From: Amphiura filiformis
Lineage: Eukaryota > Echinodermata > Ophiuroidea > Amphilepidida > Amphiuridae
Length of the DNA: 64,000 bases
Assembly (NCBI RefSeq): GCF_039555335.1
Contig: NC_092642.1
Coordinates: 58,197,776 to 58,261,775, forward strand
Reading direction: 5' to 3'
Of the stretch, positions 36,660-48,515 are shown piece by piece. The position numbers were made by a program, and so were the translations under genes. The notes beneath the pieces are model-generated. The model was not told where the DNA came from. It saw only the letters and a list, made by a program, of their open reading frames with translations, and did not search any database. Numbering within the stretch: position 1 is the first letter of the stretch; every line of letters starts with the position of its first letter.

Positions 36660-37027
36660 TAAAGGCCCATTCAGTGAGTTGCTCATCCGGACGTTCGTAA
36701 AAACTGTCAAAATTCAGTTTTTGTGCCTTTGTCATTGTCATAGATGTCTAACATAGCCTGCGAGTGGTTCAGCCAAAAGCTGTGTATTTAAGACAAAACT
36801 AGACATTTTACACGAATCTGTAATTTAGATACTGACAGTATCTAAATTAGCTACATGCTTTTGAATGGGGCTTCAACTTCGTCAGTCAGTACTGCTGTTT
36901 TCTTGCTAAATTTGTCATTCCAAAAATACCAAAGGACAATTTGAATGACTTATCCTTCACTTTTAAGCAATTTATAAATAATTTGAATTTTTTTACTCTT
37001 GCGTTGGGATCACTGAATGGGTCTGTA
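36660..37027. mobile_element. TA-flanked miniature element (CCCATTCAGTGA ends), copy 1
   Basis: Ends are AAGGCCCATTCAGTGA and TCACTGAATGGGTCTG, flanked by TA. The interior matches 40899-41272 over its whole length (for example GCGAGTGGTTCAGCC, AATTTAGATACTGACAGTATC). TA flanks suggest Tc1/mariner-type mobilisation. Confidence 0.75.
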
Positions 37028-37526
37028 ATGGCGCATGGACTCCCATGACCATGTTGACATAACTGGAATTTTACGCACAAACTGAAAGTGCCCCAAAATG
37101 TGTAAAAAAATGAGGCCATGTGCGCAATTAGGCGAATATTTACGGTATTGCGTTTCATATAAAATATATTTTAACTGGATCAAAGTGTTCTTGTGATCTT
37201 TTTAATTAATGGCCAGTTTTATATGTGAGTACTAAATTGTAAAAATAATGAATAACTATTACAATATAAAAAATATAAATACTGTATTTGTGTGAAATTT
37301 AATTTTATTATTAACACTCTCTCAAATTATGAGAAAAGTATAAAATTGCATATTCTAAATTTTACAGTAAAATGTAAAGTACCCATCTATAATTTACATC
37401 AACCTGTAACATTCTGTGCATAGTAATCACTTTAAAAAATGAGATTTTAGTTTACTATAAATATTTGCAGCATTTTTTTTAAGTTTCAGAATATTTGAAT
37501 TAATTTAGATGCACGTCATTTTACTG
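37028..37526. other. AT-rich non-coding stretch
   Basis: No gene recognised. Confidence 0.4.
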
Positions 37527-37887
37527 TTAAGGGGGTACTACACCCCTGCCCAATTGTGTGCCTATTTTTGCATTTTTCTCAAAATTAATAGCGCATTGGT
37601 GACAAGTAAGATATGTATATTATAGGGGCAAGGACTACAATTACTGCACTGGAAATTTTTATTTCAGCACAGACAACAGTTGTGGAGTTACAGTCAAAAA
37701 TGAGGGAAAACCAATATTTGATTAATAAATCAATAACTAATTGCCTTGAGTTGCTGAATTTTCAGTGCAGCAGTTGTAGTCCTTGCTCCTATAATATACA
37801 TATCTTACTTGTCACTAATGCGCTATAATTTTTGAGAAAAATGCAAAAATAGGCACAAAATTGGCCAGGGGTGTAGTACCCCCTTAA
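37527..37887. mobile_element. TTAA-flanked palindromic miniature element, copy A
   Basis: Starts TTAAGGGGGTACTACACCCC and ends with the complement. Inner arms such as TATTTTTGCATTTTTCTC, ATATGTATATTATAGG and ACTACAATTACTGCACTG are also mirrored, so the whole 361 bp folds back. Same family as 45497-45869; a decayed end is at 63728. Confidence 0.8.
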
Positions 37888-37980
37888 ATTAAAACAATGA
37901 ATACATTGCCAATTCCTATATTGAAACCATATGTAGTTTTAAAACGTTAGAAAATTGTCATTTTCGATCTATTATGTTTA

Positions 37981-38141
37981 TGCGTATTACTTGTTCAGAG
38001 TAACTTGTACAAAATAATGCACGCGAACTGAAATGTTGATGCGTCTAATGCACGACACCACATTGGGTAGTGCATTAGACGCATCAACATCTAAGTACAA
38101 GTCTTAGTTTGTACAATTTCTCGAGCAACAAGTAATACGCA
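37981..38141. repeat. Palindromic hairpin element
   Basis: TGCGTATTACTTGTT at 37981 is mirrored by AACAAGTAATACGCA ending at 38141; an inner perfect stem GTTGATGCGTCTAATGCAC surrounds a short loop at 38054-38068. Confidence 0.7.
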
Positions 38142-38287
38142 GTTATTAACCTATTTCATACACGAGAAAAAGATCCCGTGGTTTTTGCTATTTTTTTTAT
38201 AGAAAAAAATGCATCAACCCACAAGGAAAATGAATAAATTCTACGTAACACGAACTCGTCCGAAAGCACGGCGAGTAGTACGCAATC

Positions 38288-38673
38288 CAGAGGATGATTT
38301 AAGGAAGCCCCATCATGCACTGCAAACGTGTTATCACCAGAGTTTCAACTGCCACTTTACTTTTCAAATCCCATTGAATTCTGTGCAAAAGACGTTGTTT
38401 AAGAATTGTGCGTGTGTCATTATTAGTTGGTCGATTTCAGATCTGAAGTGATGTATGCATGAAGGATAATTCACACCTTCTGTAGGTAACATAAAATGTG
38501 AAATCGACCAGCATTGTGAATGCGTTTTTATTGTAAATATATCAGTCCAAATTCAAATTTAACCATGGCCGTCAATGCAAATGTGCGAGCAGTCATGTCA
38601 TGTTCACTCACACAGCTGTGCTAACCGCAAGTCAACACAGTGGCGTGGTGGGAAGTGCTTAAATCATCCTCTG
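38288..38673 (+). mobile_element. TIR element with perfect 9-bp target duplication, copy A
   Basis: Ends CAGAGGATGATTTAAG and its exact complement, with weaker inverted similarity extending to about 34 bp. Flanks TACGCAATC (38279-38287 and 38674-38682) are identical. 386 bp, no transposase. Homologous to 53966-54328 in the same orientation. Nine-base duplications are characteristic of Mutator-like elements; the superfamily is inferred from this alone. It lies about 460 bp from the stop codon of the secreted YHYH gene. Confidence 0.85.
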
Positions 38674-38690
38674 TACGCAATCAATATATA

Positions 38691-39128
38691 CGTCTGTCAT
38701 TGTTTAACGTTTGCCCTGATTGTTTCTCACTATCTAAGAGTGTATGAAATAAATGCAAATATTCGCTCTCAATTTAATGAAACATATTTGAAACATGTGG
38801 AGCTAACTACTAAAATTGCACCAGTGACTAGATCTGCAGCTAAAATTAATGCTTATATACTCTAATCAGCTCGTAATGGTAATAGGCGGGACTCATAACA
38901 TCGTGGATTGATATAGAATGGCGTACACACAATCAGGCGCAGCACCGCGCAAACTTCACTTTGAGTATTGCATGACTGACGCGCGCTTTCGTGAATTTAC
39001 GCGGGTGTAAGTTAGGACTTAATTGACTTGCGCAGTAACAAAAACAGAATAATTCTCGCCTATTACGACCTGATCATAGTATAGATGCAATTTCTAATTT
39101 CTATTCTTGAAATGTTCCAACAATGTTG
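38691..39128. other. Short intergenic gap
   Basis: Probable 3'UTR and downstream region of the minus-strand YHYH gene. No other feature recognised. Confidence 0.4.
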
Positions 39129-39914
39129 TTATAGTTCTTTATGTATTATTGGAAAGTCATCCTTGCATTCGGTGTCGTTAAATTTAGAGCGTTTATTACA
39201 TGCAAACTTGCATACGTTTTTTCCTGTTGGAGCACCATCTACATCTACTGGGGTTCCTCTGAAACACCCTAATATATACGGCCATTCATCGGTCATATAA
39301 TACCTATATTGTCCATCAACCATTTTTCCATGACAGGGATCCAAGTCCGCATTGGTTATCTCGCCCAGGCCAGGCCCATAGATAGGGAATCCATCGGCAG
39401 CCACGCCATAGATTGAATACGGATCATGTCCTTGATATCCAGAGGTAAAAGTACTGCATCTATTAGGAAGTTGCGCGTAGAAATATACACCATCTTTACC
39501 TGTGCGACCTTGGCATGACTTCGCCTTGAGTCCAACATTCACATTCTTACTGTTTTTGTCAAAAGGACTGAAAATTGGGACACCGTTGATTGCGAATCCA
39601 ACGATGGAGCTTGCGGGTAAGCATGTTGGCTTGTCATTAAGTGTAGGATTCTGTGGAAACTTCATTCTGAACTTTTGTTCCTTGATTCGATCATGTGCAT
39701 CTATCGCGTGATCGGGAATGCCGTTACTTTTAAGAGTGTGGGTACCGTCGGAACCTTTGATACTGACCGCAACACGCCCATGAACATCGGATCCTCGAAT
39801 AACGTTGATTTCGTGAGATTCAAACATCCCAGCTTCTTTATTAGTCAAGGCGAAATTAAGACTTACGCAGGATAACAAACATAACATCACATAGGTTGAA
39901 GATGACGCCATCAT
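39129..39914 (-). CDS. Single-YHYH-domain secreted protein
   Basis: 261 aa from tandem ATG codons at 39914 (MMASSSTYVMLCLLS signal peptide, cleavage near NFA). A complete YHYH-type domain: SNGIPDH, CLPASSIVGFAINGVPIF, CQGRTGKDGVYFYAQ, YGVAADGFPIYGPG, DPCHGK, GQYRYYMTDEWPYILGCFRG and C-x3-C. It stops eight residues after the DDF element (PIIHKEL end), with no linker, transmembrane or GPI segment, so it is predicted to be secreted. It is the simplest member of the cluster and more divergent from the others than they are from each other. Single coding exon. A leader-intron acceptor (TCATTGACAG) lies 22 bases before the first ATG. Function is unknown; a secreted ligand or effector partner for the anchored members is only a speculation. 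Confidence 0.9.
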   Translation of the reverse strand: MMASSSTYVMLCLLSCVSLNFALTNKEAGMFESHEINVIRGSDVHGRVAVSIKGSDGTHTLKSNGIPDHAIDAHDRIKEQKFRMKFPQNPTLNDKPTCLPASSIVGFAINGVPIFSPFDKNSKNVNVGLKAKSCQGRTGKDGVYFYAQLPNRCSTFTSGYQGHDPYSIYGVAADGFPIYGPGLGEITNADLDPCHGKMVDGQYRYYMTDEWPYILGCFRGTPVDVDGAPTGKNVCKFACNKRSKFNDTECKDDFPIIHKEL

Positions 39915-39935
39915 TCGTTAGCTTCTTGATGAATA

Positions 39936-39956
39936 CCTGTCAATGATAGAATAAAG
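39936..39956 (-). other. Probable 3' splice site upstream of the secreted YHYH gene
   Basis: Minus strand CTTTATTCTATCATTGACAG|GTATTC at 39937, sharing the TCATTGACAG word with two neighbours. Confidence 0.45.
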
Positions 39957-40898
39957 ATGAACGGTCGTCAAATGCGTGCCACATCACGGACCCGGACACA
40001 GAGCCTGGAATGCCACATTGAGGTTGGGAGAAGCTTCGGGAAAGTGGGTGGTAGGTTTAAGCAGACATGAGAGAGGTAGCTAGGTAGGAAAGTTGTGCCC
40101 AATCCAGGTTCTGTAGTCAGAGGTATGTCTTGGTAGATAGAAGTGGTTTGGTGTTAGTGTTCTATCCATCCCATGAATATTTCCGTGAAAAGTCCGATTG
40201 TAAACACGTAGTATGATTGATTTTTCCATTTTTGGTAATGGTAGTCCTTGGTCATGTTGTTGAAGGATTGATGTACCGTATAGTACAACGCTCAAGATCC
40301 ATTTGGTTTTAGCACGCAAAGTTTACTTTTAATTAATGCAAGTCTAGAGTTAACGCCATTGGTGAATACATCATTAGTCATGGTTACAAGGTGTTAGAAG
40401 GTTGCATTTGTTCACCCAATGAAAACGGATTGTACTGCTACAGTGTATATTTTATTGGCTCTGTGCACGTCCAAATCTGTTTTGTCGACTGGAAGCGCCA
40501 ATGAAGTTTGAACGCACATGCGCTATAAATTTGTATGCGTCATTTATAAAATTACCACAAGAGAATCAGGTTTTGAAACAATAACAGCTCGGCCCGAATT
40601 TGTCTAGGATGGGATGATTTTAGGAATTATTTGGGTTTCCTGATAGTGTATGCCGGGTGATCTACGACAAAAAAATCTTACTGGTCGGACTATTCGATCC
40701 TGTAATATACCCAACTGTTATCCAAATGCAAAAGAATTAATCTACCAGTTATGTTTACCCCTGTATATCCTAAACAAAGATAAATATCGTAAAATTAAAA
40801 CCAGCAGGCAATGTAATTTATGTATTCTTTAGTTCTTATTTAATACCTCATTTGTTGAAATCGGATGAGAATTAAATAAACGAAATTAACAGTTACAT
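39957..40898. other. Intergenic, no gene recognised
   Basis: It should include the promoter of the secreted YHYH gene. No clear core-promoter elements were identified. Confidence 0.35.
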
Positions 40899-41272
40899 TA
40901 AAGACCCATTCAGTGATTTGCTCATCCGGACGATCGTAAAAATCATCAAAATTCAGATTTTTGTACCATTGTCATTGTCATAGATGTGCTAACATAGCAT
41001 GCGAGTGGTTCAGCCGAAAGCCGTGTATTTAAGACAAAATAATACATTTTACACGAATCTGTAATTTAGATACTGACAGTATCTAAATTAGCTAAATGTA
41101 TTTGAATGGGGCTTCAACTTCGTTAGTAGTGCTGTGTTCTTCGTTTTTTGCCAAATTTGTCATTTCAAAAATACCAAATGACCTTTTGAATGACTTATCC
41201 TTCACTTTTAAGCAATTTATAAATTTTTTAAATTTTTTTACACTTACGCTGGGATCACTGAATGGGACTTTA
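40899..41272. mobile_element. TA-flanked miniature element (CCCATTCAGTGA ends), copy 2
   Basis: Ends AAGACCCATTCAGTGA and CACTGAATGGGACTT with TA on each side. Same family and orientation as 36660-37027, so the two flank the secreted YHYH gene at about 2 kb on either side. Confidence 0.75.
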
Positions 41273-42063
41273 ATTTCTAATATTCTAATCAATAGAAAGC
41301 ACGGCTCGTTCTCTAACCGAGACCACTTTAGGCGTGTTTCTATTGGGACCGTTTACCGGTAAAAAGACGGTAAAGGGATTATTTCTGCTCAATAGAAACT
41401 GACCTTCCCCGCTATTTACCGGTAAACAGGGGCGAGTTTTTACCGGTAACGTTTTGCAACTTGAACTTGATTTGCATCTTCCTTGGGAATTTGGATCACT
41501 GTGTCTTTATTTCTTAACCGATATCAACAAATGAGGTCTTAAATCCGAGCTAAAAGATGCAGATATTGGCTGCTGATACTAAGATACTAATTATGACATA
41601 TCTGTCTTTGTTTATGATATACAGTGATGAAAATAACTGCAATTTTGTTGGGAATTCTGAAGTTACAATACCTTAGCAGTCAGTGTACCACGAGTAACAC
41701 ATACCACTAGCATAAACTGCTGTCAAACATCTTTGATAAGGTCATATTGTGGCAATGATGGTATTGTGTTCGACTAACAAAGCATGATTATGACAATTGT
41801 TAAATTATTTAAAGAGTCTGTTCATTGCATTGAATAATAGTTCAAGGATAAAGCAGGAAAAATCCCGAACCTTTCCCGATGTATTGCCATTCACTAAAAA
41901 TAACATTTTGCAGAGTGGAAGTAAACACGCACATTTGTGTGACCCGGACTCTGAATAAGAATAAATTGAATGACTAAATAACAATAATTCTGCCTCATGT
42001 TAAATAAGAATATATAGTACTCAATATACGTTGGTAAACATACCTTTTCCTAAAATACTGAGT
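41273..42063. other. Non-coding stretch
   Basis: TTTACCGGTAAA-type words recur at 41351-41450. No gene recognised. Confidence 0.4.
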
Positions 42064-42170
42064 TAGATTTAGTTTATAAATCTGCACATCTATTTTGCTT
42101 GATTTGTGTCATATATAGATTTAGTTTATAAATCTGCACATCTATTTTGCTTGATTTGTGTCATATAAAA
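42064..42170 (+). repeat. 53-bp tandem duplication
   Basis: The block 'tagatttagtttataaatct' to 'tgatttgtgtcatata' is present twice in tandem, near 42064 and 42117. Confidence 0.9.
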
Positions 42171-43570
42171 AGTTTGATGTGGGGATCGTTAGGTGTCATT
42201 AATACCAGAACCCAGCTCCTTTATACCCGGGGTAGAAAGCCCGGGTAGAAAGATGACCATAGTAGCCAGAATTTCCCAAATTTGCATGGGCGCCCTCACA
42301 TTATGACGTCATACCGACATTATGTGGGGAATGTTTGTACTGATTTTGGATAGGAGACCCATAGCTCTACATTAGTACCAAATATAATGGTATATGACGT
42401 TTATATGATTGTAAATTAAGGGAGGTCGCAACAACCCCCCTCTTCGTTGTTCGTGTTACAAAATATGGCTCAGTAGTAGGGTTAATGAACATTTGCGAAT
42501 AATCCCTTAATAAGCAAACACCCTCACACCCATCCATCCCAAACACACCATGAATAATATGTCTTTTGTATTAAAATACATAACATTAAAAAAAAATGTC
42601 TACTTGGGCCAAGTTACATACGTTTTATTTTGTTTTGTACATATAGGTAACACGCAATTCCTTATTATATTTTGACAAGATCATTGACTGAAGGTTAAAA
42701 TGCATAGACTATGTCAATAGGACCAATGTACACTACATTGGTCTCGAAAACTCCACTTTGTTTTTAAAGGCATTCACGTATGTCATATGAACGTTGTCAT
42801 GCTTGTCCCTGAAGAAAGTCAACACAGTTACTGAACATATTGAATGTAATAGTCATATTTTCGGGTCAAATATGCGTTTCACTGTAAATTATGAAACCAA
42901 GCCTCCGCATTTTAACGATAATGTAAACAAAATATCTACAAAACAACAGGTATCTGCGTATCATTTCACCCATTGCATGGTTCCGCCATATTGGGTAGAA
43001 TTGGCCGCAGACATTAAATGGAGAATTATATATCTTAACACAATGTTATATGACTGGTTCAATTCCCGTTTATTTATACTGCCAGTTCGAGACTCCATTA
43101 TAACCTGCCGCTGAAATACATTTTTAAGCAGTTAAGGAAACCCTACCACCGTTATGCTCATTCAATAATTGCTTTGGATAAGAACGACTTCTCCACTGAC
43201 ACACATGTATAACCGGTTAACCGCCCCACACACGCCACCCCACCCCACCCCGACCATGATCATCTCTCTCCCCACACACTCTAAACATGAAGTTGTCCGC
43301 TCTGCTCTAGAGAGGAAAGTTACTGAAAATGGTATAGGATTTATTCCCGGATTTATTCAGGAAACGAATCCCAGGAAATGAATGTTGATTCACACATTTT
43401 TGTATGAAAACAGAAAGTACTTCTTTGTGTTACTTGATACTTTTAATTTAAATTTATTTTGTTTTGTTATTTATTGTCCTATTGTATACTGAGTAATTAG
43501 GTTTAAAGTTTGATACAGGACTGAGATTAAAAGGCATTTGAAACAGTGACCACTTTAATCTGAATATTCT
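42171..43570. other. Non-coding stretch
   Basis: A 106-codon plus-strand frame (42794-43114) shows no signal peptide, domain or splice context and was not accepted. Nothing else was identified. Confidence 0.4.
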
Positions 43571-43808
43571 ATGTATATTTAAGAAATAAAGGGTAATGCA
43601 TTATCCTTTATACCCAAATAATGTGTCCGAGGCAGTAAAAATGTAAATAAGGGGTGAGACGCAGCAGAACCCATTATTTAAACGTTTTAATGTCTAAATA
43701 AAGGGTTCGGCTGCAACTCACCCCTTTATTTACGTTTTTACTGCCTCGGACACATTATTTGGATGTAAAGGATACTGCATTACCCTTTATTTCTTATATA
43801 ATATACAT
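43571..43808. mobile_element. Palindromic miniature element, about 115-bp arms
   Basis: ATGTATATTTAAGAAATAAAG at the left is mirrored at the right; the arms share AATGTGTCCGAGGCAGTAAAA. The centre near 43680-43705 is an unpaired loop. The 238 bp are almost wholly a hairpin. Confidence 0.8.
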
Positions 43809-44603
43809 GTAGGCTATACTGTACATATTACTCTTAATATTATACACATACAACAGAAAAGGTAGTGTTGATAAATAACTACATGCAATACACCATCTGC
43901 TGAACCGTAAATTATTTCATGTTTTTTTTCTGTTTCAAATGATGCTTTGCACAAAAATGTAGGTTTTTCTCAAAAATTTAATATTTTCCCCTCTTGTATG
44001 AATTAACGTATGTGTGTAACTAAAATTTGAACTATTTTCATTAATTATGTATGATGATTATATCCGCGCCCGTCATGCGTAAACTTCATTCATTAATTAA
44101 AATAGTAATATTGGTTGCTATCGTCAGCTGGTATTAATTGATCTGACTCGACAGTCTCATTCAACAGGCCGCAGTTCCCTATATGTATGGAATAAACCGG
44201 TGTGGTGTCATTAGTATCGAAACTCGCACATTATATAGCATTGAGGCCACTTGTGAATATTACACAGATGGATATAAAGGTTATTGAACGTAGACCGTGG
44301 GTATGATGATGTTGCTTTGGCTTCTAATATAAATCAATGGTGATACACGTGTTTGGATGGTAACAGCATGTTATAGATAGATGCATCTCCGCCCTATTTT
44401 GTTCATCATGTACATTATGTATTCGTCAATATTGTTCCCCACCCTGACACACCCAATGTCTTTGTTTAAAAATGTTGATTTCTATGATTGATTTCTCGTA
44501 ATTTTTTTAAAATTCCATATGGAATTAGAGAGTTATTTGTATTGTTAATAACCATATCATTGTATTTAATTGTTAACTTGGTTAAGAAATTCATATCAGC
44601 CAT
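43809..44603. other. Non-coding stretch
   Basis: No gene recognised. Confidence 0.4.
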
Positions 44604-44776
44604 GTCAACTAGACATACCTTGTTGTAGCAACCAACTTTGCGACCGTAACGGTAATATACGGTCTTCAACAGTGCTGTGATGTTTATAAGTCTTGACTTT
44701 ATAATCACAAACCAGCTGAAGACTGTAGGTTACGGTCGCAATGTTGGTTGCTCCAACAAGATAAAGTCTGGTTGAC
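44604..44776. mobile_element. Inverted-repeat miniature element
   Basis: GTCAACTAGAC...CTTGTTG-AGCAACCAAC...GCGACCGTAAC at the left is mirrored by GTTACGGTCGC...GTTGGTTGCTCCAACAAG...GTCTGGTTGAC at the right. Arms are about 65 bp. Confidence 0.75.
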
Positions 44777-45496
44777 AAGATCAAATTACTTTATTAATCA
44801 GATTTAGTATTGAGAGTAAGAATACACAATTTGCTTTGATACCGATCTATGAATATATTCCAAATGAATGGCTAAACACTTTAATTTTCACGGTGGCAAA
44901 TTACAGGTTTCAGTTTGCACTTATATTATGAATAAAAGGACAAAACTTTTGTAAGAAACGATTTGAATAGCGATATACAGAAATCTGTATCGCATAATCT
45001 GGTTCCAACTTGGAATTAACCATACACAATTGAGGAACTTGGTGAAACAATAACTTCTAGTTTCACTTTAATAAGAATGGTTTTAAGGTGGGTAGAATTT
45101 AGGTTGGTGCACTTAAATGGTTTGAATCATGGTAATGATTGTAATAATAACTGTTATTAGGGTTGGGGTAGGAGATGACAGGGTAAGTGTAAGTGTAAGG
45201 ATAAAAGCGTGTATGTGCAACACTGGAAACTGCATAATAACATAAACATAAAAAGGAGCTGAAAGGGATATGCATAACTGTCTACTGTTGTACCAAAGAT
45301 TGATTGTTCTGTCAACTTCCTTATTCTCCAACGTGGAATAAGGATATGTAGAAAACAGATGTAGAAAACAATTATTGTGCTGTACTTCAACTTCCTTATT
45401 CTTTTGTTCAAACGTGGAATAAGGAAATAGACAACAAAATCACTTTTTGCAAAATAGATGTACCATGACAAGGCATTCTATGAAGACAATCTTTAC
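44777..45496. other. Non-coding stretch
   Basis: A pair of 'tcaacttccttattc' ... 'cgtggaataagg' blocks occurs near 45310 and 45390. No gene recognised. Confidence 0.4.
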
Positions 45497-45869
45497 TTAA
45501 GGGGGTACTACACCCCTGTGGTAAATTTGTGACTATTTTTTGCATTTTTCTCAAAAAATAATAACATACTGGTAACAAAAGTTGTGTATATTATTGGGGC
45601 AAGGAACCCAATTACTACACTGAAAGTTCAGTGACTCAAGACAAGCGGTTCAGTATATATGATAGGAATTGAAGTACATCCTAGCGGTACCTTATTTCTG
45701 ATCATAAATAACGAACCGCTTGTCTTGGGTCACTGAAATTCCAGTGTAGTAATTGGATTCCTTGCCCCTATAATATACATAACTTTTGTTACTACTGTGT
45801 TATTAGTTTTTGAGAACTTAAAAACGCAAAAATAGACACAAATTTATCGAGGGGTGTAGGACCCCATAA
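45497..45869. mobile_element. TTAA-flanked palindromic miniature element, copy B
   Basis: Starts TTAAGGGGGTACTACACCCC and ends GGGGTGTAGGACCCCATAA, the right TTAA having decayed. It is mirrored internally (ATTACTACACTGAAAGTTCAG, CAAGACAAGCGGTTC). Same termini as 37527-37887, but the inner third is different. Confidence 0.75.
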
Positions 45870-48256
45870 CAAAGGCACTATCCAAGATTCCAGCAAAAAC
45901 ACAAGTGATGGATAAATCAATATTTTTCGTATATATATATCATTTATAGTCCTACCAAATTTGAGGAACTTTCATGAGGAATTATAAAAAAAAATATCAA
46001 GCAGCACTTTGAAAGTTTGCAAGTAGTTTCGTATTAAATCCTGATCTATGACTCGTACTGCCGAAGTAATAAGATTACGAGTAAAGAGAGATTAAAAAAT
46101 AAGTTTTTGCCAGAATTAGTAGGTCATTTGAAAGTTGAGCAAGTGCTTTATCAGTGCGATTGGGTAGCATGGGTTGATTGGGAGAGGCAAGCAGGAATAC
46201 AAGACACAAGGGAAGATTTGGAAACTAGGAGATGAAGAATACGTTGTACTTGGAATCCAGGCCTGGATCATCCAATACAAGCACACTACACACTGTGTGT
46301 CATAACATTTTCAGAGAGTAACAACATAATAATATTGACAAAATAAGTAAAAGCTAACTCGGAAATGTACCACATAATAAGGCTACCAATGATGGTACCA
46401 ATAACGAGAAAGCACCTAAATCTAGAATAAGGATTTGTTTTTCTTATTTCTAATATCGCTGGGTTTCGGATGCTTCATGTGATGAGCAAAATAAACTTAA
46501 GCAAAAGTCAAAAAGAGAAAAGCAATACAATAATGACAATAATACTAAATGGAATAAAAATTAATTTTAGAAAAGAAAGAAACTCAACTCACCAGTAAAA
46601 GGAAGTAAAAAGTTGTCACCAGTTCTGTGGATGCTGCTTCATTGACAATGAAAAGTATTGTGATGCATTTCCAATATATTACCATTAACACATATGTTGA
46701 GTTGCAATTCACAGGACACCACCAGGTCAGGTTAATGGTTTTGTCTGCCAACGTGAGTCATTGGTATAATAACAGGTAGCTGGAGACAAATTGCTGTGCA
46801 TTCACCCAATCAATTTTCTGCTTCAAATTTGTGTACGCCCCGAGGTATCTAATTTTGAGCTATCCCACAATACATCACGATTACACAATTATGTACAACC
46901 TATTATATTTATAATTGTATATAATTATGTTATTATCCGTGATTTTGCTCTTGGTGTTTAGATTATGTATTAGATTATAATTGCACAACTTGAAACAATA
47001 GGATTGCTTGGATTTGCTCTTTATTTAGATTAATGCCCATCTTTTAATATTGAAACAGTAGAGACTTGCATTTTAATATATTTTTTTAAATAGCTTAGAT
47101 GTTTGATAGTCGTGTGTCTTTTAATTAGTATCTTGCACAGGCCGTACGCAGGATTTGTTTTTTGGGGGGGGTGCTGATTTTGAAAAAGTAGACTTTATTT
47201 CCAAGGGGGGATTTTGTGAATGGTGGACTTTCTTCCCAAAATTTGTACCTTCTTGACCAAAAAAGCGTAAAAAACATGATTTAAAAAAAATAATTTTGGG
47301 ACTTTTTGTATACTTTTGCTAATTTGCGTACGGGCTTGATCTTGAACAATGAAAAAATTATAGTTATTCCGAGCAATGCTTTGTGGGAAGGTATAAATCA
47401 ACCTTTGTAATTCACCTGTTGCATACACGCATAGAGGTCAACGTTAACGTGCACAGGCTATGGTTTTCTCTCATTCATTTCATTTCTATTGTTACTATTG
47501 TTACCATTATTAATCAAGCTGAACACATTGTAGTTTATTTGCAAGGTTATTGGAATCAAGGTTTTTTTAAAACGGATCCATTAATCGCGCACAATATATT
47601 TTCATATTTGGATAATAATTAGCATAATACCAACCTTGATATCACAATACTGAATCAATGAAACGTCGTGTGATCAACAATAATATTTATTGTGTAAACT
47701 GATATTTTGGTAAAAAATATTTGTCATTGAGGCAGTGTTAGGGGGGGGGGCGGACACATCGTACATTTTTGATGTTGGGTCTTTGGGAGCTGACGGCGTA
47801 CCGGTAAAAGGGGGTCTTTTGGAGCTGCAAATAAGTCAAAATGTGAGGAATGAGCAATTAAAGGATATTTTAGAGCTGAAATTATCAAAATTAAGGGTCT
47901 TTCGGAGCTCTATTTTGGTAAAATTTAAGGGTTCTTTCGGAGCTGTGAAAAGGGGGTCATTAGCTGTCATTCCGGGGAGCATACCCGGGGGAACATTTGT
48001 GTTAAGTGCCCCCTGGGTATTACCTATTTTGTCTACTTAAAATACTAGTTACACGTGTACTTGACCCTGCTTACTCAAGGATAGGTAGATACAATTGTAT
48101 TTTATAGTGGATACAGGAAAGCTAGAACCCGGGGATTGTTATTTTTAAATCAGAATGACGCTGTCAAAAGGTATTTCCCAGTGCATTGCTTTGCGTATTA
48201 TACCTATAGCTACCTATCATGCCTATGCAGGTAAACCAAAGTGGCAATAGAGGATA
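45870..48256. other. Non-coding stretch with low-complexity purine-rich patches
   Basis: G runs at about 47163 and 47741; a semi-repetitive patch of 'ggtctttcggagctg'-like words at 47775-47960. No gene recognised. Confidence 0.4.
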
Positions 48257-48515
48257 AGGGACCGTTCACAAACACTTGTAAGGGGGGGGGCTGATGCAAA
48301 AGGGGGCCCTGAAATTTTTGACCCTCTTAAGGGGGGCCCTGAAAAAATGACCACAAATTTTCCTGGAAAAATTGAGTTCATATGCTTTTCTATGGGGTTG
48401 ACCTATAATTTTCATGTCACAAAGGGGGCCCTAACATTTTTGAGGTCTGTAAAGGGGGGGGGGGTGAATTTTTTTTGCATCAGGCCCCCAATACAAGTGT
48501 TTGTGAACGGTCCCT
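48257..48515. mobile_element. Miniature element with AGGGACCGTTCACAAAC ends
   Basis: AGGGACCGTTCACAAACACT at the left is mirrored by AGTGTTTGTGAACGGTCCCT at the right, about 27-bp TIR. The interior is dominated by G runs and GGGGGCCCT words. No convincing target duplication was found. Confidence 0.75.

Noticed and set aside
39129..39152. C-terminal HKEL as an ER-retention signal in the secreted YHYH protein
   Set aside because: It does not fit the usual K/H-D/E-E-L pattern at the second position, so it was not accepted.
42794..43114. 106-codon plus-strand frame as a gene
   Set aside because: No signal peptide, domain, splice context or composition unlike random AT-rich sequence.
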